From positions 42,076 through 106,075 of the forward strand of contig CAZXEH010000005.1 of assembly GCA_964639885.1 (NCBI GenBank): a stretch of 64,000 nt of DNA. The letters run 5' to 3'. A program made the translations under genes and the position numbers. Within the stretch, counting starts at the first letter, position 1; each line of letters begins with the position of its first letter. The DNA is from JAGNLA01 sp964639885 (GTDB lineage Bacteria; Caldisericota; Caldisericia; JAAYUI01). Under the pieces are notes generated by a model that saw only the letters and a program-made list of their open reading frames with translations, ran no database searches and was not told the DNA's origin. This document shows positions 41,189 through 49,744 of the stretch, piece after piece.

Positions 41189-42097
41189 TCACTGAAGGGT
41201 GATGAAATCCATCTCTTTTACGATTGCCTGACCCTGTGTACCGGTCATGAAATCGAAGAAGGCCTGGATTGCTTCACTTGACTTGTCCGATGATCTGATT
41301 GTGTAAAGTGCCCTTGAAATCGGATATTCCTTTGAGTGGATTGTGTCTTCTGACGGTGTGATTGCGGGTGAGGCGTCATCTTTTTTGACATTGAGGATCT
41401 TGATCTGTGAACCGGCCTGCTTTGCATAGCCAAGTCCGACGTAACCGATTGACCACTTGTCTGAGGCTGCAGTCTGGATGATTGCCGAAGTTGCCGGAAG
41501 GAACTGTGCGTCTTTCCTGTAGTCTTTCTTCTTCATGACATGTTCCTGCATGAATGCGTAGGTACCTGATGTGTTCTCTCTTGAAAGAACCACGATCGGC
41601 TGATCTTCTCCGCCAAGATCCTTCCAGCTCTTGAATTCGCCGGTGTAGATCTTTGCAAGCTGATCCATTGTGATTTCATTGATTGGGTTTGCCGGATTGA
41701 CAACGATTGAGATTCCGTCATAGGCGACTGCGACTGGATCAAGGGTTTTGCCTTTTTCCTTTGCCTTTTCCATTTCTTCCGGCTTTACATCCCTTGATGA
41801 GTTTGCAAGGTCGGTTGTACCGTCGATGATTGCTGTGATTCCAACGCCTGAACCGCCACCGTTGACTGTGATCTGTACATCCGGATTGGCATTCATGAAT
41901 TCTTCTGCGAATCTTGTTGAAAGCTGGAGAAGAGTGTCTGAGCCGGTGATGACGATGTTGCCGGAAAGAACCGGTTTGTTGTCTACTGGCTTGTCGTCAA
42001 CCGGTTTGTCGGTTGTTGTCTGCTCTCCGCATGCACCAAGAGCAACCATCGAAACGATCATTGCTGCTGTCATAAGTACTGCTGTTATTTTCTTCAT
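41189..42097 (-). CDS. pstS: phosphate-binding lipoprotein PstS
   Basis: 302 residues. Lipobox ALGAC (Cys 23), then an Asp/Lys/Pro linker (TTDKPVDDKPVDNKPV). Phosphate-binding features: ITGSDTLLQL, GGGSGVGITAIIDGT with SGxG binding loop, LANSSRD, and SRENTSGTYAF. Captures phosphate and delivers it to PstCA. AAGGAG before the ATG; only 38 nt after phoR. Confidence 0.96.
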   Translation of the reverse strand: MKKITAVLMTAAMIVSMVALGACGEQTTTDKPVDDKPVDNKPVLSGNIVITGSDTLLQLSTRFAEEFMNANPDVQITVNGGGSGVGITAIIDGTTDLANSSRDVKPEEMEKAKEKGKTLDPVAVAYDGISIVVNPANPINEITMDQLAKIYTGEFKSWKDLGGEDQPIVVLSRENTSGTYAFMQEHVMKKKDYRKDAQFLPATSAIIQTAASDKWSIGYVGLGYAKQAGSQIKILNVKKDDASPAITPSEDTIHSKEYPISRALYTIRSSDKSSEAIQAFFDFMTGTQGQAIVKEMDFITLQ

Positions 42098-42135
42098 TTG
42101 TATCTCCTTATTGGTTTACGCCAACAAAGTAGCTT

Positions 42136-43917
42136 TCATTTGTTAGCAGATTGTGAGGAGCCCAAAACCGGCAGCGTGATCGTAAAGGTGCTGCCAACTC
42201 CAAGGTCGCTTGATACAGAAACCTTGCCATTATGAGCTTGCACAATGTGTTTGACGATTGCAAGACCCAGACCCGTGCCACCGTTTGAACGGTCCCGTCC
42301 TTTGTCAACCCTGTAGAACCTCTCGAAAAGCCTTGGCAGATGATGTTTCTCGATGCCTATTCCTTCGTCTCTGACCTGAATTTGATAGCTGTCACCGGCA
42401 GTATTGCCAGTCACCCAGATGGTTTTGCCAGAATCGCTGTAGTTGATTGCATTGTCAATAAGATTTGAGACGGCATGTTCTATCAGATTGAGGTTCATGC
42501 TGCATTTGGCAGATTTAACGTTTGCGTCTATCTTAATGCCCTTGAGAGAGGCTTTGTCACGCATGTAGGCGATTGAAAGCTCAACGGCTTTCTTTGGGTC
42601 AGCCTCATCAAACTCGATCCTGCCGGTGCTCTGGGCTTCCTCTATTTTGGAAAGCTCCATCAGATCCTCAACTATTCCATTAAGGCGTGACGCATGTTTT
42701 GCGATGATGCCAAGGAACCTCTCCTGATCTTCAGGGCTGTCCTTCGCCCCGCCAAGAAGCGTTTCGACAAAACCTTTGATTGAAGTAATGGGGGTTCTCA
42801 GTTCATGGCTTACATTTGAGACAAACTCTTTCCTGATGTTTTCAAGATGTCGCAGTTTAGTTATGTCTGCAAGAACCACAATCACGCCTTCGAATGAATC
42901 GTCAGAACCCTTGAGCGGGCTTCCGGTCAGCTTTACAACCCTTTCTCCCTGTCCGGCAAGCGTTATTTCGCTTTCTTCAAGATTCCCTGATTCGAGCGCC
43001 TTCTTGATGAACCCAAGCAGACCGACGTCTCTGGTCACTTCCTGCATGAGTCTTCCACGCATCGTTTTCAAATCAATGCCCAGGAGCTGGCAGGCAAAAT
43101 GGTTCATGCCGATCAGCCTCTCGTCAAGCCCGACCGCCATTACCCCTTCGGTCATGCTTTCTAGAACACCGTCAAGCATGTTTCTCTGGGCATCCAGATT
43201 ATTCATGGCAACCCTGACCTTCTGTGACGTCTCGTTCATTCCGTTGGCAATCTCAGAGAATTCGACAGTGCTCAAAGGTTTTATCCTGTAATCAAAATTT
43301 CCTTTACCAAACTCATTCAGTCCTCTTCTGAGTCCAAGCAGCGGAATCGTCACTCCACGGGAAACAAGCACAGTTGCAAGCCCTGCGATGATTATCGATG
43401 CGAGAAGAGAAATCAGCAGCAAGCCGGAGAGCCTTGAGTCAACTTCAGTTGTTTTTGGGGAGGGCATTGAAACAATCAGGGCTGCAACAAGCTCAACACC
43501 ATCCATGACAGGTGATGAGCACACCAAACTTGTTTGATCGTCAAAGAGAGCAAACTCAGCCGTCACCGGTTTTGCCTGAAGCAACATGTATTTCTGGAGA
43601 CTATTCGAGATGTTCGGAAGATCGTTTGAAACTGAATCGGCTATTATGTCCCCGTTTGTTGCAGTGAGCGTGATTCTGACGGAATTGGCAGAAGCCAGCT
43701 TCCCAATGGTTTTGCCAATATCCTTCGAGCTGGCAAAATAGGAGCTCACAACCTCGGGTAAGATGATCTGGGATTTTGCCGTGATCGATTGCCTTGCAGA
43801 CTCCATGAAAAGCGACGCCGTCTGCGTTGCCGTGAATATTGTCTGGATGGCAAGCAAAACTACGGCTATCAAAAGAAACGATAAAAACAGCTTCCAAAAT
43901 ATTCTTGTCTTTCTCAC
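42136..43917 (-). CDS. phoR: phosphate-regulon sensor histidine kinase PhoR
   Basis: 593 residues: TM1 (~10-30), extracytoplasmic sensor (~35-165), TM2 (~170-190), HAMP (~190-245), PAS (~250-355), HisKA with the phospho-acceptor His in FVSNVSHELRTPITS, and HATPase with N-box DNAINYSDSG, DEGIGIEKHHLP and GGTGLGLAIVKHIVQ. It phosphorylates PhoB. Overlaps the phoB stop by ATGA. The extracytoplasmic sensor and PAS plan suit the Gram-positive PhoR type. Confidence 0.93.
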   Translation of the reverse strand: MRKTRIFWKLFLSFLLIAVVLLAIQTIFTATQTASLFMESARQSITAKSQIILPEVVSSYFASSKDIGKTIGKLASANSVRITLTATNGDIIADSVSNDLPNISNSLQKYMLLQAKPVTAEFALFDDQTSLVCSSPVMDGVELVAALIVSMPSPKTTEVDSRLSGLLLISLLASIIIAGLATVLVSRGVTIPLLGLRRGLNEFGKGNFDYRIKPLSTVEFSEIANGMNETSQKVRVAMNNLDAQRNMLDGVLESMTEGVMAVGLDERLIGMNHFACQLLGIDLKTMRGRLMQEVTRDVGLLGFIKKALESGNLEESEITLAGQGERVVKLTGSPLKGSDDSFEGVIVVLADITKLRHLENIRKEFVSNVSHELRTPITSIKGFVETLLGGAKDSPEDQERFLGIIAKHASRLNGIVEDLMELSKIEEAQSTGRIEFDEADPKKAVELSIAYMRDKASLKGIKIDANVKSAKCSMNLNLIEHAVSNLIDNAINYSDSGKTIWVTGNTAGDSYQIQVRDEGIGIEKHHLPRLFERFYRVDKGRDRSNGGTGLGLAIVKHIVQAHNGKVSVSSDLGVGSTFTITLPVLGSSQSANK

Positions 43918-44591
43918 GATTCCTTAAACCTGTAGCCCACACCTCTCACCGTTTCAATCATTTCGCCGGATTCACCAAGCTTTTTCCTCAGCCCAACGAT
44001 GCAGACATCCACGGATCGGTCTGTGACCGGATAATCCTCACCGTGTATTGAATCAATAATCTGGTATCTTGTAAAGACCCATCCGATATGTCTGACAAAA
44101 TGATGCAAAACGTCGAACTCCATTGCCGTGAGCCTGATCTCTTTTCCGTCCACGCGTACAGAGCGCCTGATCGGATCAACCTCGATATCGCCTGCAGTTA
44201 TCCTATCGCTTTCTGAGGCAGGATTTCTTCGCAGAATTGTCTTGACTCTTGCAACCAGAATCTTTGGGCTGAAGGGTTTTGTAACGTAGTCGTCGGCTCC
44301 CATTTCAAGGCCTTTAACCACATCGCGTTCGTCACCCTTTGCAGTCACCATGATGATTGGAATTTTGGCCAGATCAGGATTGTTCTTCATCGTTTTGCAA
44401 AACGTCAAGCCATCCATCCCTGGGAGCATCAAATCAAGAACAACAAGCGACGGTTTCTCTGCCCTGATTTGCTTCAAACCCTCTTCGGAGGATTTTGCAA
44501 GACTGACTTCAAACCCTTCCTTTTTCAGGTTGTAGGCCTCAAGGATCGCTATGTCCTCATCATCTTCTATTACCAACACTTTTTCACTCAT
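43914..44591 (-). CDS. phoB: phosphate-regulon response regulator PhoB
   Basis: 225 residues. Receiver domain with acidic pocket EDDED (9-13), phospho-acceptor Asp53 in LVVLDLMLPG, Thr/Lys switch residues in IMVTAKGD and VTKPFSP. OmpR/PhoB winged helix from ~125 (IEVDPIRRSVRVDGKEIRLT, TDRSVDVCIVGLRKKLGE). First gene of phoB-phoR-pstSCAB-phoU. Its promoter carries a likely Pho box. Confidence 0.95.
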   Translation of the reverse strand: MSEKVLVIEDDEDIAILEAYNLKKEGFEVSLAKSSEEGLKQIRAEKPSLVVLDLMLPGMDGLTFCKTMKNNPDLAKIPIIMVTAKGDERDVVKGLEMGADDYVTKPFSPKILVARVKTILRRNPASESDRITAGDIEVDPIRRSVRVDGKEIRLTAMEFDVLHHFVRHIGWVFTRYQIIDSIHGEDYPVTDRSVDVCIVGLRKKLGESGEMIETVRGVGYRFKES

Positions 44592-44597
44592 GCCAAC

Positions 44598-44629
44598 AAT
44601 TTAGTTCCCGATTGTTAGTCTAGCGTTAG
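44598..44629 (-). promoter_or_regulatory. phoB promoter with Pho-box-like direct repeats, leaderless
   Basis: Minus strand: TAAATT (44603-44598) ends 6 nt before ATG 44591. Where a -35 box should be, CTAAC occurs twice with an 11-bp period (44629-44625 and 44618-44614). The 11-bp repeat, in place of a -35 box, is the geometry of PhoB sites, so autoactivation is likely. Confidence 0.6.
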
Positions 44630-44645
44630 GATAAAAAATCTTTCA

Positions 44646-45971
44646 TTATAGAATTGGTGTATAATCAATAACTATACCATCTTTAAGGTTTCTTATTTCT
44701 TTTTCCATTTTAATATAGGATCTTTTATGATATGTATGTTTTTCAGAGATCAGTCTTTTCAATTCATCGATCGAATCTATTTGTTTTTTATAACCAAATA
44801 AAAAATAACATGATGGTTTAAATTCAATATGATTATTAATTGAATCTCTCAATTCATTAAGAAAAGTACTGTACCCAGTTAAATTTGCAATATGCCCATA
44901 TGCTTCTTTGAACACAGGTTCTTTTATAAATTTATTATATGTTTCAGATATATCATTAATATATTTTATACTTGAATATTGTCCAGTTTTTTTAAACTTT
45001 ATCATTCTACATATCGCATCTAAATACCCATCCTGATAAGCCAATGTATAAGCCAAATTGGGATTTCTCGTAGAGACGAATAAATCCGATGTCAATTTAT
45101 GTTCAAACTTAATACACAATTCATGAGCCTCCATCTCATCATATACGTTATCGTTGATCATTAACTTATCGGCAATAAGCTTTTCTTTTATTTTTTTTAA
45201 AAAAAATGTCGCATCTGTGAGTATTATTTTTGATTTTTTATGAAGATTTTTTTTTGTAAAATCTTCATCAAGAGTTACTATATAATGGTCATCAACAAAA
45301 TCACTCATATTATTCATGACTTCTTTATACAGAGAAATAAAATCCTCATCTTTAAATGAATAACCCATAAAAACAACTTTCTTAGTAGCTAAGATTTGTT
45401 TTAACAAACCGCCAGTTATACTATTATTAAAATTAATATATTTTTTTTCGTAATCCTCTTTTGTAGCTATTATGCTACCGATATTATTTATTGATCCATG
45501 AATTTTTAATACTCTTCTAGTATTGATATCCCAATATATCATATCATCATCTGATACTATTGGCAAAGCCGAACATTCACACTCAAAAATGTCGTCCCAA
45601 TTAGTTGTTATTATCTCATTAATGAATGGTAAAGTTGAGAGTTCGTTGTGAAATCTAGAAACATAATAATATAATTTATCAAATGATTTTAAGTAATCAA
45701 ACCTCTTTTTTATCTCTAAAATTAGTACTTTTCTATTGTGTTTTTCTACAAATAAAGACATTAATGATGGAAATGAAATATCTGAGTTATCTGGATCAAT
45801 ATCGATTAAATCTGCAATAGTATAATAAAATTTATAATGTGGTAATAAATTCGTTTCAGTGCTGATACCAGCACCTGTAAATAGAACACATTTATTTTCA
45901 ATTATTGCTTTATAGAGAGATTCTGGTAGTTCAAACTCTTTCTCTTTACTATGAATAACACAATCTTCCAT
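44646..45971 (-). CDS. SIR2-domain protein, probable NADase-type defence effector, in AT-rich island
   Basis: 441 residues. The N-terminal ~240 residues are a SIR2-like Rossmann domain: NAD-binding VLFTGAGISTETNLL, catalytic-region ITTNWDDIFE and LKIHGSINN, and VVFMGYSFKDEDF, as in SIR2_2 proteins. The C-terminal ~200 residues are helical and unrecognised. Known relatives (ThsA, DSR1/2, SIR2-APAZ, SIR2-HerA) drain NAD+ when phage is sensed. The gene is much more AT-rich than the genes on both sides and has no partner gene, so it was probably acquired by transfer. A stand-alone DSR-like role is possible; other NAD-dependent activity is not excluded. Confidence 0.8.
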   Translation of the reverse strand: MEDCVIHSKEKEFELPESLYKAIIENKCVLFTGAGISTETNLLPHYKFYYTIADLIDIDPDNSDISFPSLMSLFVEKHNRKVLILEIKKRFDYLKSFDKLYYYVSRFHNELSTLPFINEIITTNWDDIFECECSALPIVSDDDMIYWDINTRRVLKIHGSINNIGSIIATKEDYEKKYINFNNSITGGLLKQILATKKVVFMGYSFKDEDFISLYKEVMNNMSDFVDDHYIVTLDEDFTKKNLHKKSKIILTDATFFLKKIKEKLIADKLMINDNVYDEMEAHELCIKFEHKLTSDLFVSTRNPNLAYTLAYQDGYLDAICRMIKFKKTGQYSSIKYINDISETYNKFIKEPVFKEAYGHIANLTGYSTFLNELRDSINNHIEFKPSCYFLFGYKKQIDSIDELKRLISEKHTYHKRSYIKMEKEIRNLKDGIVIDYTPIL

Positions 45972-46021
45972 CTATACCCCATTAAATCTTATATGATTGT
46001 AAACTATTACTTAAAAAAAAC

Positions 46022-46044
46022 AACCCCTCCGAGCTGGAGGGGTT
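46022..46044 (-). terminator. terminator of the Na+-pump decarboxylase operon
   Basis: AACCCCTCC (46022-46030), loop GAGCT, GGAGGGGTT (46036-46044); on the minus strand GTTTTTTTT follows. Ends transcription after the beta-subunit gene and separates it from the SIR2 gene. Confidence 0.85.
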
Positions 46045-46062
46045 TTATTGATTGAGAATGAT

Positions 46063-47265
46063 TTACAATGGTTTGCCGCTAAGCATTGCAAGCAAGGCGC
46101 CTGCAGCAACAGCAGTGCCAATGACACCGGCCACGTTTGGTCCCATGGCGGCCATGATGAGGAAATTGCCAGGGTCTTCTTTTTGGCCTTCAACTTGCAC
46201 GGTTCGGGCAGACATTGGTACGGCTGAAACACCGGCTGCTCCGATCATCGGGTTGATCTTTCCACCTGACAGCTTGTACATGAGCTTGCCAAGCAGAACG
46301 CCACCGGCTGCCGAGAAACCGAAAGCAATGAAGCCGAGGGCAATGATTGCCAGCGTTCTTGGCTGGAGGAATTCTGTTGCATTCATCGTAAAGCCAACAG
46401 ACAGGCCAAGGAAGATGGTGACAATATTGACAAATTCGTTCTGAAGGGTTTTTGAAAGGCGCTCAACCACTCCGCTCTCACGGATGAGGTTCCCTGCCAT
46501 GAGGAGTCCGATTAGCGAGATTGCCGACGGAAGTATAATCGCACAAACGATGGTGCAGGCGATGGGGAAAATGATCTTTGTGGTCTGTGAAACAGGCTTT
46601 ACCACATCCATTCTTACCCTTCGCTCCTGTGTGGTTGTCAAAGCCCTGATGACTGGAGGAAGAATCAGTGGAACCAGTGACATGTAAGAGTATGCAGCCA
46701 CAGCTATTGCGCCAAGGAGCTGGGGCGCCATCTTCTGAGCCAGGAATATGGCAGTGGGACCGTCAGCGCCTCCTATGATACCGATTGCAGCTGCGTCTTT
46801 GATGCTGAACGAGAAATGGAATATGGCTTCGTTGGCCACACCGAAAACCGTGATGGCAAGGAACATGGCGATAATAACACCGAACTGGGCTGCAGCTCCA
46901 AGCATGAATGTTATCGGTCTTGCAAGCAATGGCCCAAAGTCGGTCAAAGCCCCCAGACAGAAGAACATTATCACAGGCAGCAACTCGGTTTTTGTCAAAG
47001 TGGTGTAAATGACGTTGAGGAAACCTTCACTGCCACCAATCCACGTTGATGACATCGACAGGGGAACTGGCAAATTCACAAGAATGCATCCGGTTGCAAT
47101 CGGCAGAAGCAGCAACGGTTCAAACTTGAACTTCAGTGCAAGCAGATAAAGGATCAATCCAACGGCAACCATGATCACCCTGCCCCAGAGATCGTATCCG
47201 GGCGGGTAAGCGCCAAATGCCGAGGCGTCTATTATGCCCTTGAAGCCTTCAAGAATTGGATTCAT
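46063..47265 (-). CDS. mmdB: Na+-pumping decarboxylase beta subunit
   Basis: 400 residues with about 9-11 membrane segments. Family signatures: NEAIFHFSFSIKDAAAIGII and GGADGPTAIFLAQKMAP (~170-200), and NPMIGAAGVSAVPMSARTVQ near the C-terminus, residues that in OadB/GcdB/MmdB bind Na+ and drive decarboxylation of carboxybiotin. It exports 1-2 Na+ per CO2 released. The start ATG follows the carrier gene's TAA directly. Confidence 0.95.
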   Translation of the reverse strand: MNPILEGFKGIIDASAFGAYPPGYDLWGRVIMVAVGLILYLLALKFKFEPLLLLPIATGCILVNLPVPLSMSSTWIGGSEGFLNVIYTTLTKTELLPVIMFFCLGALTDFGPLLARPITFMLGAAAQFGVIIAMFLAITVFGVANEAIFHFSFSIKDAAAIGIIGGADGPTAIFLAQKMAPQLLGAIAVAAYSYMSLVPLILPPVIRALTTTQERRVRMDVVKPVSQTTKIIFPIACTIVCAIILPSAISLIGLLMAGNLIRESGVVERLSKTLQNEFVNIVTIFLGLSVGFTMNATEFLQPRTLAIIALGFIAFGFSAAGGVLLGKLMYKLSGGKINPMIGAAGVSAVPMSARTVQVEGQKEDPGNFLIMAAMGPNVAGVIGTAVAAGALLAMLSGKPL

Positions 47266-47655
47266 TTACGCCAACTTTATCAGGACGGCTCCGGTTGCGA
47301 CAGTGTCGCCTTCCTTCACAAGAATGTCGGCAACGATTGCCGGCTCATCTGCAAGAACCTCATTCTCCATCTTCATGGCCTCGATGACCATGAGAAGGTC
47401 GCCCGTGGCAATTTTCTGACCCTTTGTGACCGGAACCTTGAGTATCTTTCCAGGAATGGGTGCTGTAACGTCCTTGCCAGCCATCTTTGCCTGTGGAGGT
47501 GGTGTTGGAGCAGGAGCTGCAGCAATTGGTGTGCCTGCTGCTACAGGGGCAGCCTTTGGCATCTCAAAAACCCTTGCCACCTGGGGTGTTCCGCCGATTT
47601 CCTCGACTTCAACATCATACTGCTTTCCATTGACTGTGATTTTGAATTTTCTCAT
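47266..47655 (-). CDS. mmdC: biotin carboxyl carrier subunit of the Na+-pump decarboxylase
   Basis: 129 residues. N-terminal ~30 residues, an Ala/Pro linker (~34-56), then a biotinyl domain with the biotin-attachment site EAMKMENEV (Lys95). It shuttles CO2 from the carboxyltransferase to the membrane beta subunit. CAGGA lies upstream. Confidence 0.95.
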   Translation of the reverse strand: MRKFKITVNGKQYDVEVEEIGGTPQVARVFEMPKAAPVAAGTPIAAAPAPTPPPQAKMAGKDVTAPIPGKILKVPVTKGQKIATGDLLMVIEAMKMENEVLADEPAIVADILVKEGDTVATGAVLIKLA

Positions 47656-47671
47656 CTCTCGTATCCTGCCT

Positions 47672-48037
47672 TCATGAATTTGTAGTCTTGTATTCTTTTA
47701 CTGTGAACTCCGGCTTTGCCTGCCTTGATTTGCCAAGCGAGGCAACCGCTGCAGAAATGACTGCGATCACTTCCGAATCGTCAACTTCAACTTTCCTTTG
47801 TTCCATTGGTTTTTTCTCCCTGTCGGTCAGCCATTTGACAAGATAAATCAAGCCAGTGACAATGCCAAGAACCGTAAATACCGTCAGAAATGCAATGAAT
47901 CCGACAACCAGGTCACCCATTATCGACTTGTCGTTCATTTTGATAATAAAGTAGACGACAAGGAAAATGAGCATGATAATCATGGCAACCAGGGTCACCC
48001 AATCAACAATGAACATTCTGCGTTTCTGTTTTGTCAT
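47672..48037 (-). CDS. mmdD: Na+-pump decarboxylase delta/gamma-like membrane subunit
   Basis: 121 residues. Two membrane segments (VDWVTLVAMIIMLIFLVVYFI and LVVGFIAFLTVFTVLGIVTG), a charged cytosolic linker, then DDSEVIAVISAAVASLGKS, the short helix also seen in OadG/MmdD subunits that bind the carboxyltransferase. It ties the soluble alpha subunit to the membrane. Overlaps the alpha gene by ATGA. More weakly conserved than its partners, as usual. Confidence 0.8.
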   Translation of the reverse strand: MTKQKRRMFIVDWVTLVAMIIMLIFLVVYFIIKMNDKSIMGDLVVGFIAFLTVFTVLGIVTGLIYLVKWLTDREKKPMEQRKVEVDDSEVIAVISAAVASLGKSRQAKPEFTVKEYKTTNS

Positions 48038-49584
48038 AATGGCATGTTCCCGTGCTTCTTGTGTGGAAGCGATTCTTTTTTTGTTTTCAGCATGTGGAGG
48101 GCTTGAGCCAGGTATGGCCGAGTGAATTCCGGGTTGATGACTGCATCGACGTACCCTCTTCTGGCAGCCACATACGGATTGCAGAAATTTTCTTCGTACT
48201 CATCGATTTTTTCTGCAGCAAGGGCATGAGGGTCGGTTGATTTTTTCAGCTCTTCACCAAACAGGAGCTGAACGGCTCCATCTGCGCCCATGACAGCAAT
48301 TGAAGCCTGTGGCCATGCAAAGACCTGATCGGCTCCCATGTCTCTCGAACACATTGCCAGATAAGCACCGCCGTAGGCTTTTCTAAGAATTACCGTAATT
48401 TTTGGGACTGTTGCCTCGGCGTAGGCGTAAAGCATCTTTGCCCCATGCCTTATGATTCCGCCGTGTTCCTGAGAAACGCCTGGCAGGAAACCTGGTACAT
48501 CAACGAGATTTATGAGTGGGATATTGAAACAGTCACAGGTTCTAATGAACTTTGAGGACTTGTCCGAAGTGTCGATGTCAAGGCAACCGGCAAGGTAGTT
48601 TGGCTGGTTTGCAACTATGCCTACCGAGAAACCATCGATTCTTGCAAAACCTGTGACAATATTTTTTGCATATTCCATGCCAACTTCAAAGAATTCGCCA
48701 TCATCGGCAATTTCCCGTATCACTTTTCTGACATCGTAGGATTTGTTTGGATCGACTGGAACAAGATCGGTGAGAACATCGGAAGTTCTGTTTGGGTTGT
48801 CGGTTTTCTGTCGTTCCGGCTGTTCGTTGCAGTTCTGTGGGAAATATGTGAGGAGCTGCCTTACGGCTGTAAAGCACTCAGCTTCTGTTCCGTGCCTGAA
48901 TTGGGCGACTCCTGATTTTCCGGTATGGACTCTTGACCCTCCGAGCTTCTCCTTGTCGACCTCCTCGCCAGTGACAGATTTGATGATCTGCGGGCCTGTA
49001 ATGAACATGTTTGAAATACCGTCCACCATGAAGATGAAATCTGTGAGAGCTGGTGAATAAACCGCACCGCCAGCCGACGGACCGAGGATGAGTGAGATTT
49101 GGGGGATAACGCCTGAATATATTGAGTTTCTGTAGAAGATTTTGCCATAGCCCGAGAGAGCGTCAACGCCATCCTGGATTCTTGCGCCACCGCTGTCGTT
49201 GATTCCGATGACAGGAGCGCCCGACTTTGCAGCCATGTCCATGATTTTGGCGATTTTTTGGCCATGCATTTCTGAAAGCGATCCACCCATGACCGAGAAG
49301 TCCTGGGAGTAAATAAAGACAAGCCTGCCGTTGATTGCACCGTATCCTGTCACAACACCTTCGCCAGGCACATATTCACCGGGATAGTGGTCGACAAGCC
49401 TATCGGCGATGAGCGCATCGGTCTCGACAAACGATTGCGGATCGAGCAGCTGTCTTATTCTTTCTCGGGCGGCGAGCTTGCCTCTCTTTGCCTGTCTGGC
49501 CTGCGCCTCAACCGTATCATTTTTGGCAAGTTCAAGCCTGTCTTCATAATCGGCTATCAAATCATCTATGTTTTTTTGTCTCAC
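48034..49584 (-). CDS. mmdA: methylmalonyl-CoA decarboxylase alpha subunit (acyl-CoA carboxyltransferase)
   Basis: 516 residues from GTG 49584. Two crotonase-like halves: GKLAARERIRQLLDPQSFVE, the oxyanion-forming GGARIQDGVDALSGYGKIF and GPSAGGAVYSPAL, and in the second half GGIIRHGAKMLYAYAEATVP and RKAYGGAYLAM. It moves CO2 from (S)-methylmalonyl-CoA to biotin. Propionyl-CoA carboxylase beta is similar, but the Na+-pump genes beside it favour the decarboxylase; glutaconyl-CoA is a less likely substrate. Gene order A-D-C-B matches the known A-D-E-C-B of Veillonella without E. Confidence 0.9.
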   Translation of the reverse strand: MRQKNIDDLIADYEDRLELAKNDTVEAQARQAKRGKLAARERIRQLLDPQSFVETDALIADRLVDHYPGEYVPGEGVVTGYGAINGRLVFIYSQDFSVMGGSLSEMHGQKIAKIMDMAAKSGAPVIGINDSGGARIQDGVDALSGYGKIFYRNSIYSGVIPQISLILGPSAGGAVYSPALTDFIFMVDGISNMFITGPQIIKSVTGEEVDKEKLGGSRVHTGKSGVAQFRHGTEAECFTAVRQLLTYFPQNCNEQPERQKTDNPNRTSDVLTDLVPVDPNKSYDVRKVIREIADDGEFFEVGMEYAKNIVTGFARIDGFSVGIVANQPNYLAGCLDIDTSDKSSKFIRTCDCFNIPLINLVDVPGFLPGVSQEHGGIIRHGAKMLYAYAEATVPKITVILRKAYGGAYLAMCSRDMGADQVFAWPQASIAVMGADGAVQLLFGEELKKSTDPHALAAEKIDEYEENFCNPYVAARRGYVDAVINPEFTRPYLAQALHMLKTKKESLPHKKHGNMPL

Positions 49585-49591
49585 AAACTAA

Positions 49592-49619
49592 AGGTTAACT
49601 TTGGGGTTTGGCATGTCAA
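49592..49619 (-). promoter_or_regulatory. leaderless promoter of the Na+-pump operon
   Basis: Minus strand: TTGACA (49619-49614), 16 nt, TAACCT (49597-49592), 7 nt, GTG 49584. No Shine-Dalgarno is present. Confidence 0.6.
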
Positions 49620-49710
49620 CTTAGTAAAGGCAAACACTTTTTCACTCAGAAACCGAAAATGTTAAAGCATTTAACTGGAGCATGTCCCGCATCGTTTACA
49701 ATTGCCCCAC

Positions 49711-49738
49711 TTTATTTCGTCCCCAAAGAGGCTAAGAT
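49711..49738 (+). promoter_or_regulatory. probable leaderless promoter of the 49745 gene
   Basis: TAAGAT (49733-49738) lies 6 nt before ATG 49745; TTTATT (49711-49716) is a weak -35 box 16 nt upstream. Confidence 0.4.
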
Positions 49739-49744
49739 TTGAGC

